Shown one piece after another: positions 8,323 to 17,271 of a stretch of 49,300 nucleotides of DNA; the stretch's first letter is position 1, and the number at the start of each line of letters is the position of its first letter. Source of the DNA: Flavobacteriaceae bacterium (GTDB taxonomy: Bacteria > Bacteroidota > Bacteroidia > Flavobacteriales > Flavobacteriaceae); assembly GCA_018608765.1 (NCBI GenBank), contig JABAYY010000046.1:1-49300 (forward strand), written 5' to 3'. Under the pieces are notes generated by a model. It was not told the DNA's origin. It did no database searches and worked only from the letters and a program-made list of their open reading frames with translations. The position numbers and the translations under genes were made by a program.

Positions 8323-10665
8323 CTATTGGTTATATTTTAATTTTTCATTTTTATCCCAAATTCCCCATCGAGCCCCTACATCACCTTCGTGGTGTACTTT
8401 CCAAGATTCATCAAATGATGAAAAATAGAATAATGGTATTTCATTTTTTTGCGCCCAATTGGAAGTATCGATAAAATACTTCATTGCATTATTTTCTGTT
8501 GGTTTTGCGGATTCTAAACTATCTCCTTTATTTGGCCAACCTGTTTCTGTAATAATCACTGGTTTTCCTTTTGCTAACTGCTGTGTAACGGCATACATTT
8601 GCTTTAAATAAGTCGCAGATTGATCGATATTACAGCCTTCCCAAAACGGGTAGCAATTTACTAAAATAACATCACATGCATCAATAAGTTTTGATCTTTT
8701 TTCAAACTGATAATAAGCGTCAACATAACCTACAGGGATGCCAGGAAGTGCTTTTTTAACTCTATTTATATAGGCAATCAATTCATCTTCGTTGAGCTCT
8801 TCACGCATTAAGGTTTCATTTCCTACAACTGCTATATCTACAAAACCAGATGTTCCTAGTTTTATGAGCGCTTTAATTTCTTTTTCGTTTTGAGTTTTAT
8901 CATCACCAATCCAGGCACCAACCATGGTCTTAAGCTCTTTTTGTTGTGCCACTTTTGGAATGTGCTCATTTCCTTCAGTACAAGAGAAAGAACGCACCCA
9001 CTGGGTGTAGGGAGCAATCACATCCATACGCTTGGTTATTTGAGCTTTTGATAATTGATCTCCAATGTTTTGACCTTCCAAATACGGACTAAAACACAAA
9101 CCGTGCAACCCGTTATTTAAACTTGTTGAGAATAGAGCTTTGATGTCTGCTTCGGATTTGGAAGTAAAGTCCATATCTGAAGAATTATCTATTTCGATTC
9201 CTGAAGCGAGTAAGGTTGCTAGTTTATTGGTTTGATAAAACGATGTTGGTTTCTGTTCAGACTTGATTCGTTTGTCCAATTCCGCACGTACTTCTCCAGC
9301 GCTTTCTTCTGTAACGCTATAATTTCGCATTACAATCATAGCTATAACGGTTCCTAATATTGGTATTCCTGAAAACGATAGTCGTAATCCATAAACGGCA
9401 CCCTCGGGTTGAAGAGCGACTCCCGAGTCAAAACCTACTGAACTCATTATTAAACCACTTAAACCTCCAGCAATTGCAAAACCAAATTTGACCATCAACC
9501 AATAGATAGCTCCAAAAGTACCTTCTCTTCTCAGCCCTGTATTGAGTTCATCTAAATCAATCACATCGGCTGTCATAGACATCATTAATAAAAATAAACT
9601 TCCAATACCAAAGGAGAAAAAAGGAAGTGCAAAAATAAACATATAGGGTTTTCCTGGAATAAAGAGAAACCAAAGCATCAAATACCCTAAAACAGATATT
9701 CCTTGTGAAATCAAAAAGGCCTTCTTTTTTCCCATCAATTTAGACATTTTAGCCACGATAGGAATCACTAAAAAGGTGGTGCCGAGAGCTCCTAAGCAAC
9801 CAAAAAGTGTCGGCCAAATTCCAGCTGCTCCAGCATCACCTTCAAAGAGGTGATAAACAATAATAAAGAATGAAAATGAGGCAATCGTCATAAATGCGTT
9901 GTACACTAAAAAAGTAGCGATACATAGTTTTCTAAATGGTTTGATTTTAAAAGCACTTACAAAACCTGATCCTATTTCTTTCAAACTATTTCCTATATTT
10001 TTTAAATTTAGAGGAGAATAATCTTCGTCTAAAGTTGATTTACTTTTAATAAATATTCCTGGAATCATCGCACAAATAGCGGAAATAACTCCAACCCAAA
10101 TGGCAAGTGTTCGCGTCGCAACTTCTGCAGATTCAAACCACTCAGGGTCATACATAATCACCCAAAACCAAGGCGCAATCACCCAGGCCCATTGCCCTAT
10201 AAATTGAGCAGTTGCCATGATGCTAGTACGTTCGTGAAAATCATTGCTCATCTCATACCCCATTGCAACATAAGGAACGCTAAAGATGGTAATTCCCAAA
10301 TAAAATAGAAATGACCAAATCATAAAATAAACGAAGTTATAATCAATTCCAGCATCTTTATAAAGTTGCCACATAGCAATAAATGAGATACACAAAATAA
10401 TAGCACCAATTATCACATATGGTCGTCGTCGTCCCCATCGTGATTTTGTGTTATCTGAGATATATCCCATAATAGGGTCTGTAAAGCTATCGAAGAGTCT
10501 TGGGAAAAAATAAATAACACCCCACATCCAACCGGGAAATCCTAAATCCTGAACTAAAACTACCATAAAAATTCCAAGCGCTGCTGGAAACATTTGATTG
10601 GCAAGCATACCAATACCAAAGGCTACTTTTTGGCCGAATGGTACTTTTTCTAAATTTATAGACAT
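8323..10665 (-). CDS. MFS/GPH sugar transporter fused to a GH17 glycosidase
   Basis: A 780-residue two-domain protein. Residues 1-450 are a GPH-type (MFS_2) sugar:cation symporter with about 12 hydrophobic segments and the conserved loop YISDNTKSRWGRRRPYVIIG at 68-87. Residues 451-500 are a charged linker. Residues 500-780 are a complete GH17 barrel with acid/base Glu617 (VVGNETLM) and nucleophile Glu707 (VIITETGWPNKG). With both MFS termini in the cytoplasm, the GH17 domain would sit at the inner exit of the transporter and cut beta-1,3-glucan oligosaccharides as they enter. The frame is continuous through the junction with no internal stop. The GH17 domain is paralogous to the next gene, suggesting duplication followed by fusion. 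Confidence 0.9.
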   Translation of the reverse strand: MSINLEKVPFGQKVAFGIGMLANQMFPAALGIFMVVLVQDLGFPGWMWGVIYFFPRLFDSFTDPIMGYISDNTKSRWGRRRPYVIIGAIILCISFIAMWQLYKDAGIDYNFVYFMIWSFLFYLGITIFSVPYVAMGYEMSNDFHERTSIMATAQFIGQWAWVIAPWFWVIMYDPEWFESAEVATRTLAIWVGVISAICAMIPGIFIKSKSTLDEDYSPLNLKNIGNSLKEIGSGFVSAFKIKPFRKLCIATFLVYNAFMTIASFSFFIIVYHLFEGDAGAAGIWPTLFGCLGALGTTFLVIPIVAKMSKLMGKKKAFLISQGISVLGYLMLWFLFIPGKPYMFIFALPFFSFGIGSLFLLMMSMTADVIDLDELNTGLRREGTFGAIYWLMVKFGFAIAGGLSGLIMSSVGFDSGVALQPEGAVYGLRLSFSGIPILGTVIAMIVMRNYSVTEESAGEVRAELDKRIKSEQKPTSFYQTNKLATLLASGIEIDNSSDMDFTSKSEADIKALFSTSLNNGLHGLCFSPYLEGQNIGDQLSKAQITKRMDVIAPYTQWVRSFSCTEGNEHIPKVAQQKELKTMVGAWIGDDKTQNEKEIKALIKLGTSGFVDIAVVGNETLMREELNEDELIAYINRVKKALPGIPVGYVDAYYQFEKRSKLIDACDVILVNCYPFWEGCNIDQSATYLKQMYAVTQQLAKGKPVIITETGWPNKGDSLESAKPTENNAMKYFIDTSNWAQKNEIPLFYFSSFDESWKVHHEGDVGARWGIWDKNEKLKYNQ

Positions 10666-10702
10666 AGTGAATTGATTTTTAGTTTGTGTGTTGGTTTGTG
10701 TA

Positions 10703-12181
10703 TTATTTTGGTACTACTATAGTTTGAATTGCTTGGGGTTGTATTGTTATTAATTTTGAAGTTTCCCCTAAAGAAAGCTCAAAGGTTTTTAATTCTTTTC
10801 CTTCATTAAAAACGACTATTGCAATAGATCCATCAGGATTTTGCGCAGCAGTAACTTGTAAATCTACATCCGATTTATCCAGACCAATCACTTTTGCTCC
10901 TGGTCGGATGTATTTACTAAAATGTGCCATCGTATAATACAAGGGCGTAAAGTAAACTTGATCGTTATCAGGATCTACGATGATTGGAGCGACACACCAG
11001 TTTTTAAACCAGTTTGGTCCACCTTGTCGGTCTAAGACCATGTTCCAATCTACCCATCCATCTACCCAATTGTTTAGGCAGCCTATAATATCACGTGCAT
11101 ATCTATTAACAGGGGCATATTTTGGGTGTAAATATTTTTTTTCAGGTTCTCTCCAGTCGTAACCCCAATCTGTTGCTTCTTTAGACCAATACCATTTGTC
11201 ATCTTGCCATTTTGGGACTTCAGAGTCGATACACCCTTCCGTTTCAATTAAGTATTTGTTCGGTGCTTTTTCATGTGCATACTGTAATGCTTTAGGGAAA
11301 AAGTCATAGGTACTTTCATACCAATGTATAGCAGTTCCTGCATAATAGTTAGAGGATGCCTCATCTTTATACATAACATCGACCCATTCTTTTAGGCCAT
11401 CTCTGTTTTGATCGTATCCTAAAATTTTAATATCTGCTCTCCCTACTTCTTCAAGTTTTGGGCCTAAATGATTTTGAACAAAATCCGTTTCTTCTTCTGG
11501 AGAAAAATGCATGCTCTCCCAGTTATTGCCATTTCCATGTGGCTCATTTACGGGTGTTAACCCCCAAATATCAATGCCTTCGTTTTTATACGATTCTAAA
11601 TATTTTGAAAAATATAATGCAAACGCACTGTAATACTCTGGCAATAATTTACCACCCACATAGTTTTTATTGTCTTTCATCCATGGCGGAGCGGTCCAAG
11701 GCGATGCTATGATGTTAAAGCCCTCCTTAGAGATTGCCATAGCATCTTTTATCATTGGGATTAAATCGTCTTGATCTTCTTCAATACTAAAATGCTTTAG
11801 ATCCATATCGTCGGCGACAGGTGCATAAGTGTAATTATTTAATGAAAAATCACAAGAACTAATATGAGTACGGGTCAGTGTGTAGTTGGCACCCTCTTCA
11901 CTAAAGTAAGCGTTTAGTATCGTATCTCTATTTTTTTTACTCAAACGATTTAGTAAAGACGCCGAAGATTCGGTAAACGACCCGCCAAAACCAGTGATAG
12001 TTTGAAAAATTGTTTCTGGGTTTAATTGAATTTTAGAGGGGTTTTCAGAAGTTTCAAATTCTGAAATTTCAGCTAACTTATTTCCATTTACAGAAGTCTC
12101 ATACACTTTAACTTCTAGTGATTGTTTGGAGGTACACGCTGTGAGCATTATTGATAATATTAAAAAATGATACGTTTTCAA
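10703..12181 (-). CDS. GH30 glycosidase lipoprotein, probable beta-1,6-glucanase
   Basis: Clan-A GH30 enzyme; in a laminarin context it would remove or cut beta-1,6-linked glucose side chains. The 492 residues begin with a lipoprotein signal (MKTYHFLILSIMLTAC, Cys16) followed by TSKQS, which lacks the acidic residues of surface-export signals, so a periplasmic face is possible. GFGGSFTESS at 64-73 is typical of the family. The acid/base is Glu213 (LTPVNEPHG) and the probable nucleophile Glu315 in LIETEGC, by alignment with the SEAC motif of human glucosylceramidase. The C-terminal beta-sandwich ends in AIQTIVVPK. It lies between two GH17-containing genes. Beta-glucosidase or other GH30 activities are not excluded. 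Confidence 0.88.
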   Translation of the reverse strand: MKTYHFLILSIMLTACTSKQSLEVKVYETSVNGNKLAEISEFETSENPSKIQLNPETIFQTITGFGGSFTESSASLLNRLSKKNRDTILNAYFSEEGANYTLTRTHISSCDFSLNNYTYAPVADDMDLKHFSIEEDQDDLIPMIKDAMAISKEGFNIIASPWTAPPWMKDNKNYVGGKLLPEYYSAFALYFSKYLESYKNEGIDIWGLTPVNEPHGNGNNWESMHFSPEEETDFVQNHLGPKLEEVGRADIKILGYDQNRDGLKEWVDVMYKDEASSNYYAGTAIHWYESTYDFFPKALQYAHEKAPNKYLIETEGCIDSEVPKWQDDKWYWSKEATDWGYDWREPEKKYLHPKYAPVNRYARDIIGCLNNWVDGWVDWNMVLDRQGGPNWFKNWCVAPIIVDPDNDQVYFTPLYYTMAHFSKYIRPGAKVIGLDKSDVDLQVTAAQNPDGSIAIVVFNEGKELKTFELSLGETSKLITIQPQAIQTIVVPK

Positions 12182-12203
12182 ACTATTTGTTGTTTGTGAT
12201 TAA

Positions 12204-13484
12204 TTATAATTTATTTTTAACTGGTGGCAATTCAACTTCAAGTAACAAGGCTTCTTTATTGCCATTATAAGTTTTCGTGATCGGTTTTCCGTTACGAGTC
12301 AACCCATCAAAAACGCCTTGATCTACTAAGTCCCAAAGGACATATTTTGCTTTCCCATCTACTGTGAATAAACCAAAATAGTTTTCAGAACCTCCCTTGT
12401 TATGAGCATCTTTCCAAGGTTCGTCAAAGGCTTCAAAATAGAAACAAGACATATTATCTTGATCTGTCCATTGGCGCATATTATTATAAAAAATGGCTTC
12501 CTTATACTCATCGGTTGCTTTTGACCCTTTAGAGCCATAAAAGCCATTTGAAGCACTCGCCCAACCTGTTTCTCCTATATGAATTGGTTTTTTGATGCCT
12601 AAACTTTTAATATAGCTGGCTACGCTGTCATGTTGAGAGATGGCGTAATTTTTTGCACGATTCATAGCAATATCAATTCGTTTTAAACTGGATAGCTCTG
12701 TTTCTTTTCCAAAAACACCCCAAAAAACAGGATTGTAATGTGTGTCGTGCATTGGATACGTATGTACGGATACGTAATCCACTGCTTTTATTAATTTTGT
12801 AAGGTCTTCAGTGTGGTATTGTGGATCTCCTCCACCCCATGATGCAAAATTATCTGAACTTGTAATCCAAATATCTTTTGATAATTTTCCTGTTTCTTTT
12901 AACGCTTGTAAGTGTGAAACCCATTTTAAAATAATATTGGGTTGCACAAAATAAGAGGTTGCCCATTTGACCATGGCTTCGTTTCCAACAGCAATAACTT
13001 TTACAATATCTGGATATTCATTTGCCAACGTTACAGCACGATTAATTTCTTCCGAGTTCTGAGCGCTTTCGACATTATGATTTACAGGCCTATCAGTCCA
13101 AGCATTTAAACAATCAATCCAAGCCCCTAGCATCAAATACATTTCAAAGGTGGGATCTTCATTTTTTAATTCGCGTATCGCTTTCAAAATGTTTGAGACC
13201 TGAGCTAATTGAACATTATAAGTTCGCAATATTCGGATGTTCATAGCATGAAGAATTTTCATGTCTTCTTTTAGCTCTCCAACTGTAGGCTGAAAATCTC
13301 TGGATGATTTTCGATACCCTCCATAAGAGATTGCCAAGTAGTTTGAATTTCCTAATATATCTTTAGCTGTCACTTTTATTTGTATTTGATCGTTTGGTTT
13401 ATTTTTTTTTGACTGACTTTCATTACAGGACATTACAAGAAAAACAAGCAGTATTAAATTTAATATGAATGTTGCTTTTCTCAT
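12204..13484 (-). CDS. GH17 beta-1,3-glucanase lipoprotein
   Basis: Predicted exported endo-acting laminarinase. Residues 1-20 form a lipoprotein signal (lipobox LVMSC, Cys20). The mature part is a GH17 barrel of about 400 residues with acid/base Glu169 in IAVGNEAMVKW and nucleophile Glu305 in IHIGETGWASAS. It is longer and more divergent than the two cytoplasmic GH17 domains in this locus, so it is not a recent duplicate of them. After the lipid anchor, NESQSKK is only weakly acidic, so surface versus periplasmic location is open. It lies 15 nt after the GH149 gene and 22 nt before GH30, within one operon. Confidence 0.9.
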   Translation of the reverse strand: MRKATFILNLILLVFLVMSCNESQSKKNKPNDQIQIKVTAKDILGNSNYLAISYGGYRKSSRDFQPTVGELKEDMKILHAMNIRILRTYNVQLAQVSNILKAIRELKNEDPTFEMYLMLGAWIDCLNAWTDRPVNHNVESAQNSEEINRAVTLANEYPDIVKVIAVGNEAMVKWATSYFVQPNIILKWVSHLQALKETGKLSKDIWITSSDNFASWGGGDPQYHTEDLTKLIKAVDYVSVHTYPMHDTHYNPVFWGVFGKETELSSLKRIDIAMNRAKNYAISQHDSVASYIKSLGIKKPIHIGETGWASASNGFYGSKGSKATDEYKEAIFYNNMRQWTDQDNMSCFYFEAFDEPWKDAHNKGGSENYFGLFTVDGKAKYVLWDLVDQGVFDGLTRNGKPITKTYNGNKEALLLEVELPPVKNKL

Positions 13485-13499
13485 AATGTCATATAAATA

Positions 13500-16400
13500 T
13501 TATTTTAAGCGACTTTGTTTAACGTTTACATTTAATTGAATTACTTCACCATTACGATTAAATACCTGCTCACTTATTTTTGTATCTAAGCTTAAGTTGT
13601 TAAACGTTTTTGAAGTTCCATTACTGAAATCAACTGTTAAACTGTCTTCTTCAGAAATGCTATAAATAATGGGTACTTGACAGTAGGTAAAACAAAGCGA
13701 ACCTTCTGAAACGAGAATGCTATCTTTTTTGGTAGGGATAGCGATGTAATGAAAGATGTTACTTTCTTGTAAAAACTCATTCTTTCGTAACAAACGAGGA
13801 TTGAATCCTAGTTTCCCTTCTGAAACCTCCACTCCTAATTCACCAAAACGTGACAATACATCTTCTTTTACCTGTCCGGTCATTCCGGGTTGTTGTGCTC
13901 CCTTCCCAGCAGGTGTATGCGAATATGCATCTGTTGGAAATGCGCCATACAGTTTTGGTGATTTGTGCACACCAATTCCTGCATTAATTTCGTAATAGTG
14001 TTCAAGTAATCTCCCCACTGAAACCGCGTCAGCTTCAGAATCGATGGCAGAATTACAAGTTTCTAAAACAGATAATTGCAATTTAGATACCATGTGCCAG
14101 TAAATAGAACCTAATCCTTCATAGCCATAGAAAGTACCTGATCGGCCTGTAAAGGCTTTATGATTAAAGACTTCTTCAAATATTTGAAGAACTTTTGGAG
14201 TTTCTGACTTCGCTAGTGCTTCGTAAGAAGTTCCTGAAAGTTCTAATAAGGCCGCTTTTAAATCGTTGGCATTTTTAAAGTTTCCACTAAAATGATGGTC
14301 GCCATTAACATCTTTCTCTAAAATCTGTACGTTTCCATCTGAAACGAGCTGACCAAATAACTTAGAGGACGCAACAGCAGCTTTAGAAATTGTATTACGT
14401 TCAATAAACCCTTTTAATTCTTTATTTGGGTATAGTAAATAACTGTATTGATCTGGACGGAAAAGCTTACTTGCTTTCATTGCATCCAAAACAGATAAGG
14501 ATTGTTTGGTTGATAAATATTTTGAACTTAAAACTGCAACCTGACCTTCTAACATTTCATCTAAATATGAAATTGAAACGCTGTTGTTGTCGTTTATAGT
14601 CATTAAATTATACGCGTGATACAAATTATCTTCTCGTTTATTGACTTCAATCGAGTGCTCTAAGTACTGAAGACTTACCTCAATAAATGATTTTAATTCT
14701 TGAATAGATATTTCATTTTTTCTTCCTGAAAAAGCGGCATTATAAATTTGATCTCTATAGGTGCTTCCAGCGTTTCCTAAAGCGTCTAAAATCACTTTTC
14801 TATCTGTATCGTTGATGCGTTCAGAAAGTAAATGCTGATTGTCTTTAAAAGTTGTCGAAATGGCGTCAAAGAAAGTCACTAGCTCTTTAGAAACTTCAAC
14901 AGTTTCTAAATCAGATTGAACTATAACGGAGTCAAAGAATTTTAAGAAACGTCGTAAATAATACAAAGTAACCATAGAAACTCCACTTCCTACCAAGGCA
15001 TTGTTGGCATCGTTCCATTCGGGACGTTGCGTATTCATCCAAATTCCGCCTTCTGGAATAAAGTTTGAAAGTTTAGCTAAAGTAGTAGCTAGTATTTTTT
15101 CAATAAAATTAACTTTTACAATAAATCTATTTTCATCACGAAGCAAGGCACCGTCGGCTCCTAGCTCTACGCGTTGTTCTCTAATTTTATGATCTAATGC
15201 TTCATCGAATTCAATAGTATCTTTTGGATTTTCAAGCAAGGCATCATAGCTCTTGATTTTATAAGGAACGTTTGCATAGACAAACAAATCTTTATCAAAA
15301 AGAGTTGCTAATTTACCAGGCTGATGGCTTTCAATAAATTCTAAAAATTTGAGCAAGTAAATCACTTGGTGATCCCCCCAATACCCGATGTACGACCAAG
15401 GATCGTCTGGCTCAATAGTTTCCCAATCAAAGCCACCTTTGGTCACACGGTATGGATTGTAGCCATCAAATGTGGTTGCGTTTAAGAATTTATGGATCAT
15501 GCTTTCAATAAACGCAGGATATGAATGCGCTAAGGCTTCCCAGTTTTGGAAGATATCACGCCAGTTTCCTTCGTAATCTAAAATTTTTGAGCCATCAATT
15601 TCACTTTTTGTATTGATAGAGAATTTATTCCAAGGACGGCTCGGATCTCCATGACGTCGGCTGAATTTTAACGGCATATATTCAAAACACAAACGTCTGA
15701 AGTTCGTATCATCGACTTCATGTGCGAGCTCTTGTAGTACCGATAGGGTGAATTTTTCTGGAAGTTTCTCAATATTTTCTTCAGTGGTTCTCGCAACTTT
15801 TTTATTGGCTTTTGAAAGATAGTTTTTGAAATCCCATTTTTCAATCTGATAATTATCATCAAATATCCCACCTCTCATAATATTGAATAAGGTATTTGAG
15901 AAATGACGTGTGTCTTTGAATTTATCTGCCGATAGTTGTAATCCATCAGAAGCAGCATTTAAAGCGATTAATCGTGTAGTTCCTTTCTCAATTTTTTGAT
16001 GGATCAGTTCCCATAAACCATCGTTGGTTTTAATTTTGTTGATCAACTTTGCAATTGCGGAATGGTTTTTATTGACTTCTGCGACAAGCAACCATCCTTT
16101 ATCTTCTTGTGGAGACAACACAATTTGAGAGTTCACAAAATAAGCGCCTTTTTCAGCTTTGACATCCGTCTCTTCTAAAATTTCATGTTGTTTTCTAAAA
16201 CTATCAAGTTGTAATGAGGATAATAAATATTTAGAATTCTCTAAACCTAAAGACCAAACGATATTTGCTTTTAAAGCTTCACTAGGCTCTGCTTTATCGA
16301 CAATGATTGCACTTAAGGCATAGATTCCTAAACCTGAACTTTGTTCCAACTCACTACGTTTGTATGCATCAACTAAATTACTACTTGCATTCTGTAAATC

Positions 16401-16973
16401 GCTTCCAACTCCATAGGGTAAAATGTTCTGAATTCCATCTAATACATTAACTTCAACCTTAGTAGCTGCAGTATTGATGAGCTTAGATTTTTTTATAAAC
16501 CCGAAAGTGTTAGTAGAATTCCATTGGTATTGAAAGGTCAGTTCTAAATCGTGATTAATTTCTTCAAATAAAACTTTATTACCATACTCGTTTTTGTATA
16601 AATTTCGAGTGGTTTTATATTTTCCAGCAAAACGATCAGAAAAAGGTTCCCATAAATGAATTTCATCATTTTTGACTACTTGAAAAATAGATTTACTTCC
16701 TGTAATTTCAGAAGCTTCGGTTATTTTGTCATCTGTATAATAAGGAAATAAAGCAAATTCAGAGTTTTTTCTACCTGCGGTTAAACTTCCATTACTTGAT
16801 ATAAACATCCAGTGGTTTGAATCACTAACAATGCTCATAAAAAATGGTCTCATTTTGTCACTATTAGAAATCTTGTAATAGACTTCGTTGTCTATATGAA
16901 CCAAAGTTCCTTCAATGTCTTTACCCTGATTTGCATCTTTATTTTTTCCTGAAAAAATAGTTTTTTTTGTCAT
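13500..16973 (-). CDS. GH149-type beta-1,3-glucan phosphorylase
   Basis: Predicted to phosphorolyse beta-1,3-gluco-oligosaccharides to glucose-1-phosphate, saving ATP. The 1157 residues match the unusual length of GH149. The early block with FFMSIVSDSNHWMFISSNG and LTAGRKNSEFALFPYYTDDK (about residues 45-80) fits that family as I know it. The (alpha/alpha)6 domain carries RPEWNDANNALVG, corresponding to the WND catalytic motif of inverting GH94/GH149/GH161 phosphorylases, with catalytic acid Asp655. There is no signal peptide, so it is cytoplasmic. It is the first gene of the downstream glucan operon, behind a long leader with a nested palindrome. GH94 (cellobiose or cyclic glucan type) is the main alternative; the beta-1,3-glucan context favours GH149. 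Confidence 0.82.
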   Translation of the reverse strand: MTKKTIFSGKNKDANQGKDIEGTLVHIDNEVYYKISNSDKMRPFFMSIVSDSNHWMFISSNGSLTAGRKNSEFALFPYYTDDKITEASEITGSKSIFQVVKNDEIHLWEPFSDRFAGKYKTTRNLYKNEYGNKVLFEEINHDLELTFQYQWNSTNTFGFIKKSKLINTAATKVEVNVLDGIQNILPYGVGSDLQNASSNLVDAYKRSELEQSSGLGIYALSAIIVDKAEPSEALKANIVWSLGLENSKYLLSSLQLDSFRKQHEILEETDVKAEKGAYFVNSQIVLSPQEDKGWLLVAEVNKNHSAIAKLINKIKTNDGLWELIHQKIEKGTTRLIALNAASDGLQLSADKFKDTRHFSNTLFNIMRGGIFDDNYQIEKWDFKNYLSKANKKVARTTEENIEKLPEKFTLSVLQELAHEVDDTNFRRLCFEYMPLKFSRRHGDPSRPWNKFSINTKSEIDGSKILDYEGNWRDIFQNWEALAHSYPAFIESMIHKFLNATTFDGYNPYRVTKGGFDWETIEPDDPWSYIGYWGDHQVIYLLKFLEFIESHQPGKLATLFDKDLFVYANVPYKIKSYDALLENPKDTIEFDEALDHKIREQRVELGADGALLRDENRFIVKVNFIEKILATTLAKLSNFIPEGGIWMNTQRPEWNDANNALVGSGVSMVTLYYLRRFLKFFDSVIVQSDLETVEVSKELVTFFDAISTTFKDNQHLLSERINDTDRKVILDALGNAGSTYRDQIYNAAFSGRKNEISIQELKSFIEVSLQYLEHSIEVNKREDNLYHAYNLMTINDNNSVSISYLDEMLEGQVAVLSSKYLSTKQSLSVLDAMKASKLFRPDQYSYLLYPNKELKGFIERNTISKAAVASSKLFGQLVSDGNVQILEKDVNGDHHFSGNFKNANDLKAALLELSGTSYEALAKSETPKVLQIFEEVFNHKAFTGRSGTFYGYEGLGSIYWHMVSKLQLSVLETCNSAIDSEADAVSVGRLLEHYYEINAGIGVHKSPKLYGAFPTDAYSHTPAGKGAQQPGMTGQVKEDVLSRFGELGVEVSEGKLGFNPRLLRKNEFLQESNIFHYIAIPTKKDSILVSEGSLCFTYCQVPIIYSISEEDSLTVDFSNGTSKTFNNLSLDTKISEQVFNRNGEVIQLNVNVKQSRLK

Positions 16974-16987
16974 TTAATTTTTTGTCA

Positions 16988-17020
16988 ATAAACTTCGCTT
17001 GATGATCATCCGAAGTTTAT
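16988..17020 (-). promoter_or_regulatory. Nested palindrome in the GH149 leader
   Basis: Perfect 10-bp arms ATAAACTTCG (16988-16997) and CGAAGTTTAT (17011-17020) enclose a second, self-complementary decamer GATGATCATC. It lies 14 nt upstream of the GH149 ATG, so in RNA it would form a hairpin abutting the ribosome-binding region. As DNA it could be an operator. Confidence 0.6.
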
Positions 17021-17225
17021 AATTCTTTAATATCGTTTAACTGCTTAGAGTTGATTGGTTAATATTAGTTAATTTGAGATTTCAAAAATAAAAAAGGGTC
17101 GTTATAAATATCTTAACCATTAACTTTTTATTCCTATTTTATTTCATTTATCTTGATAAAAGAAAATTATAGCATTTCTTTTAAGGATATATTATTTACA
17201 TTCGATATTGATGCAGTATTAATGA

Positions 17226-17262
17226 TTAAAAAAATAAGGCTAGGGATTTTTGCTCTAGCCTT
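17226..17262 (-). terminator. Rho-independent terminator after the PKD/CBM-like gene
   Basis: On the minus strand, AAGGCTAG pairs with CTAGCCTT around an 11-nt loop, followed by ATTTTTTTAA. It begins about 10 nt after the stop codon at 17272 and divides the glucan locus into two transcription units. Confidence 0.9.
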
Positions 17263-17271
17263 ATGAAAATT

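Larger units (their letters stand above)
16974..17271. other. 298-nt regulatory gap between the two glucan operons
   Basis: No gene is visible. The gap holds the terminator of the upstream operon (17226-17262), several AT-rich short dyads such as TTTATC-TT-GATAAA, a candidate -7 box for the GH149 operon (TATTTTTG, minus strand 17090-17083; no clear -33 TTG) and a nested palindrome at 16988-17020 just before the GH149 start codon. Confidence 0.7.
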
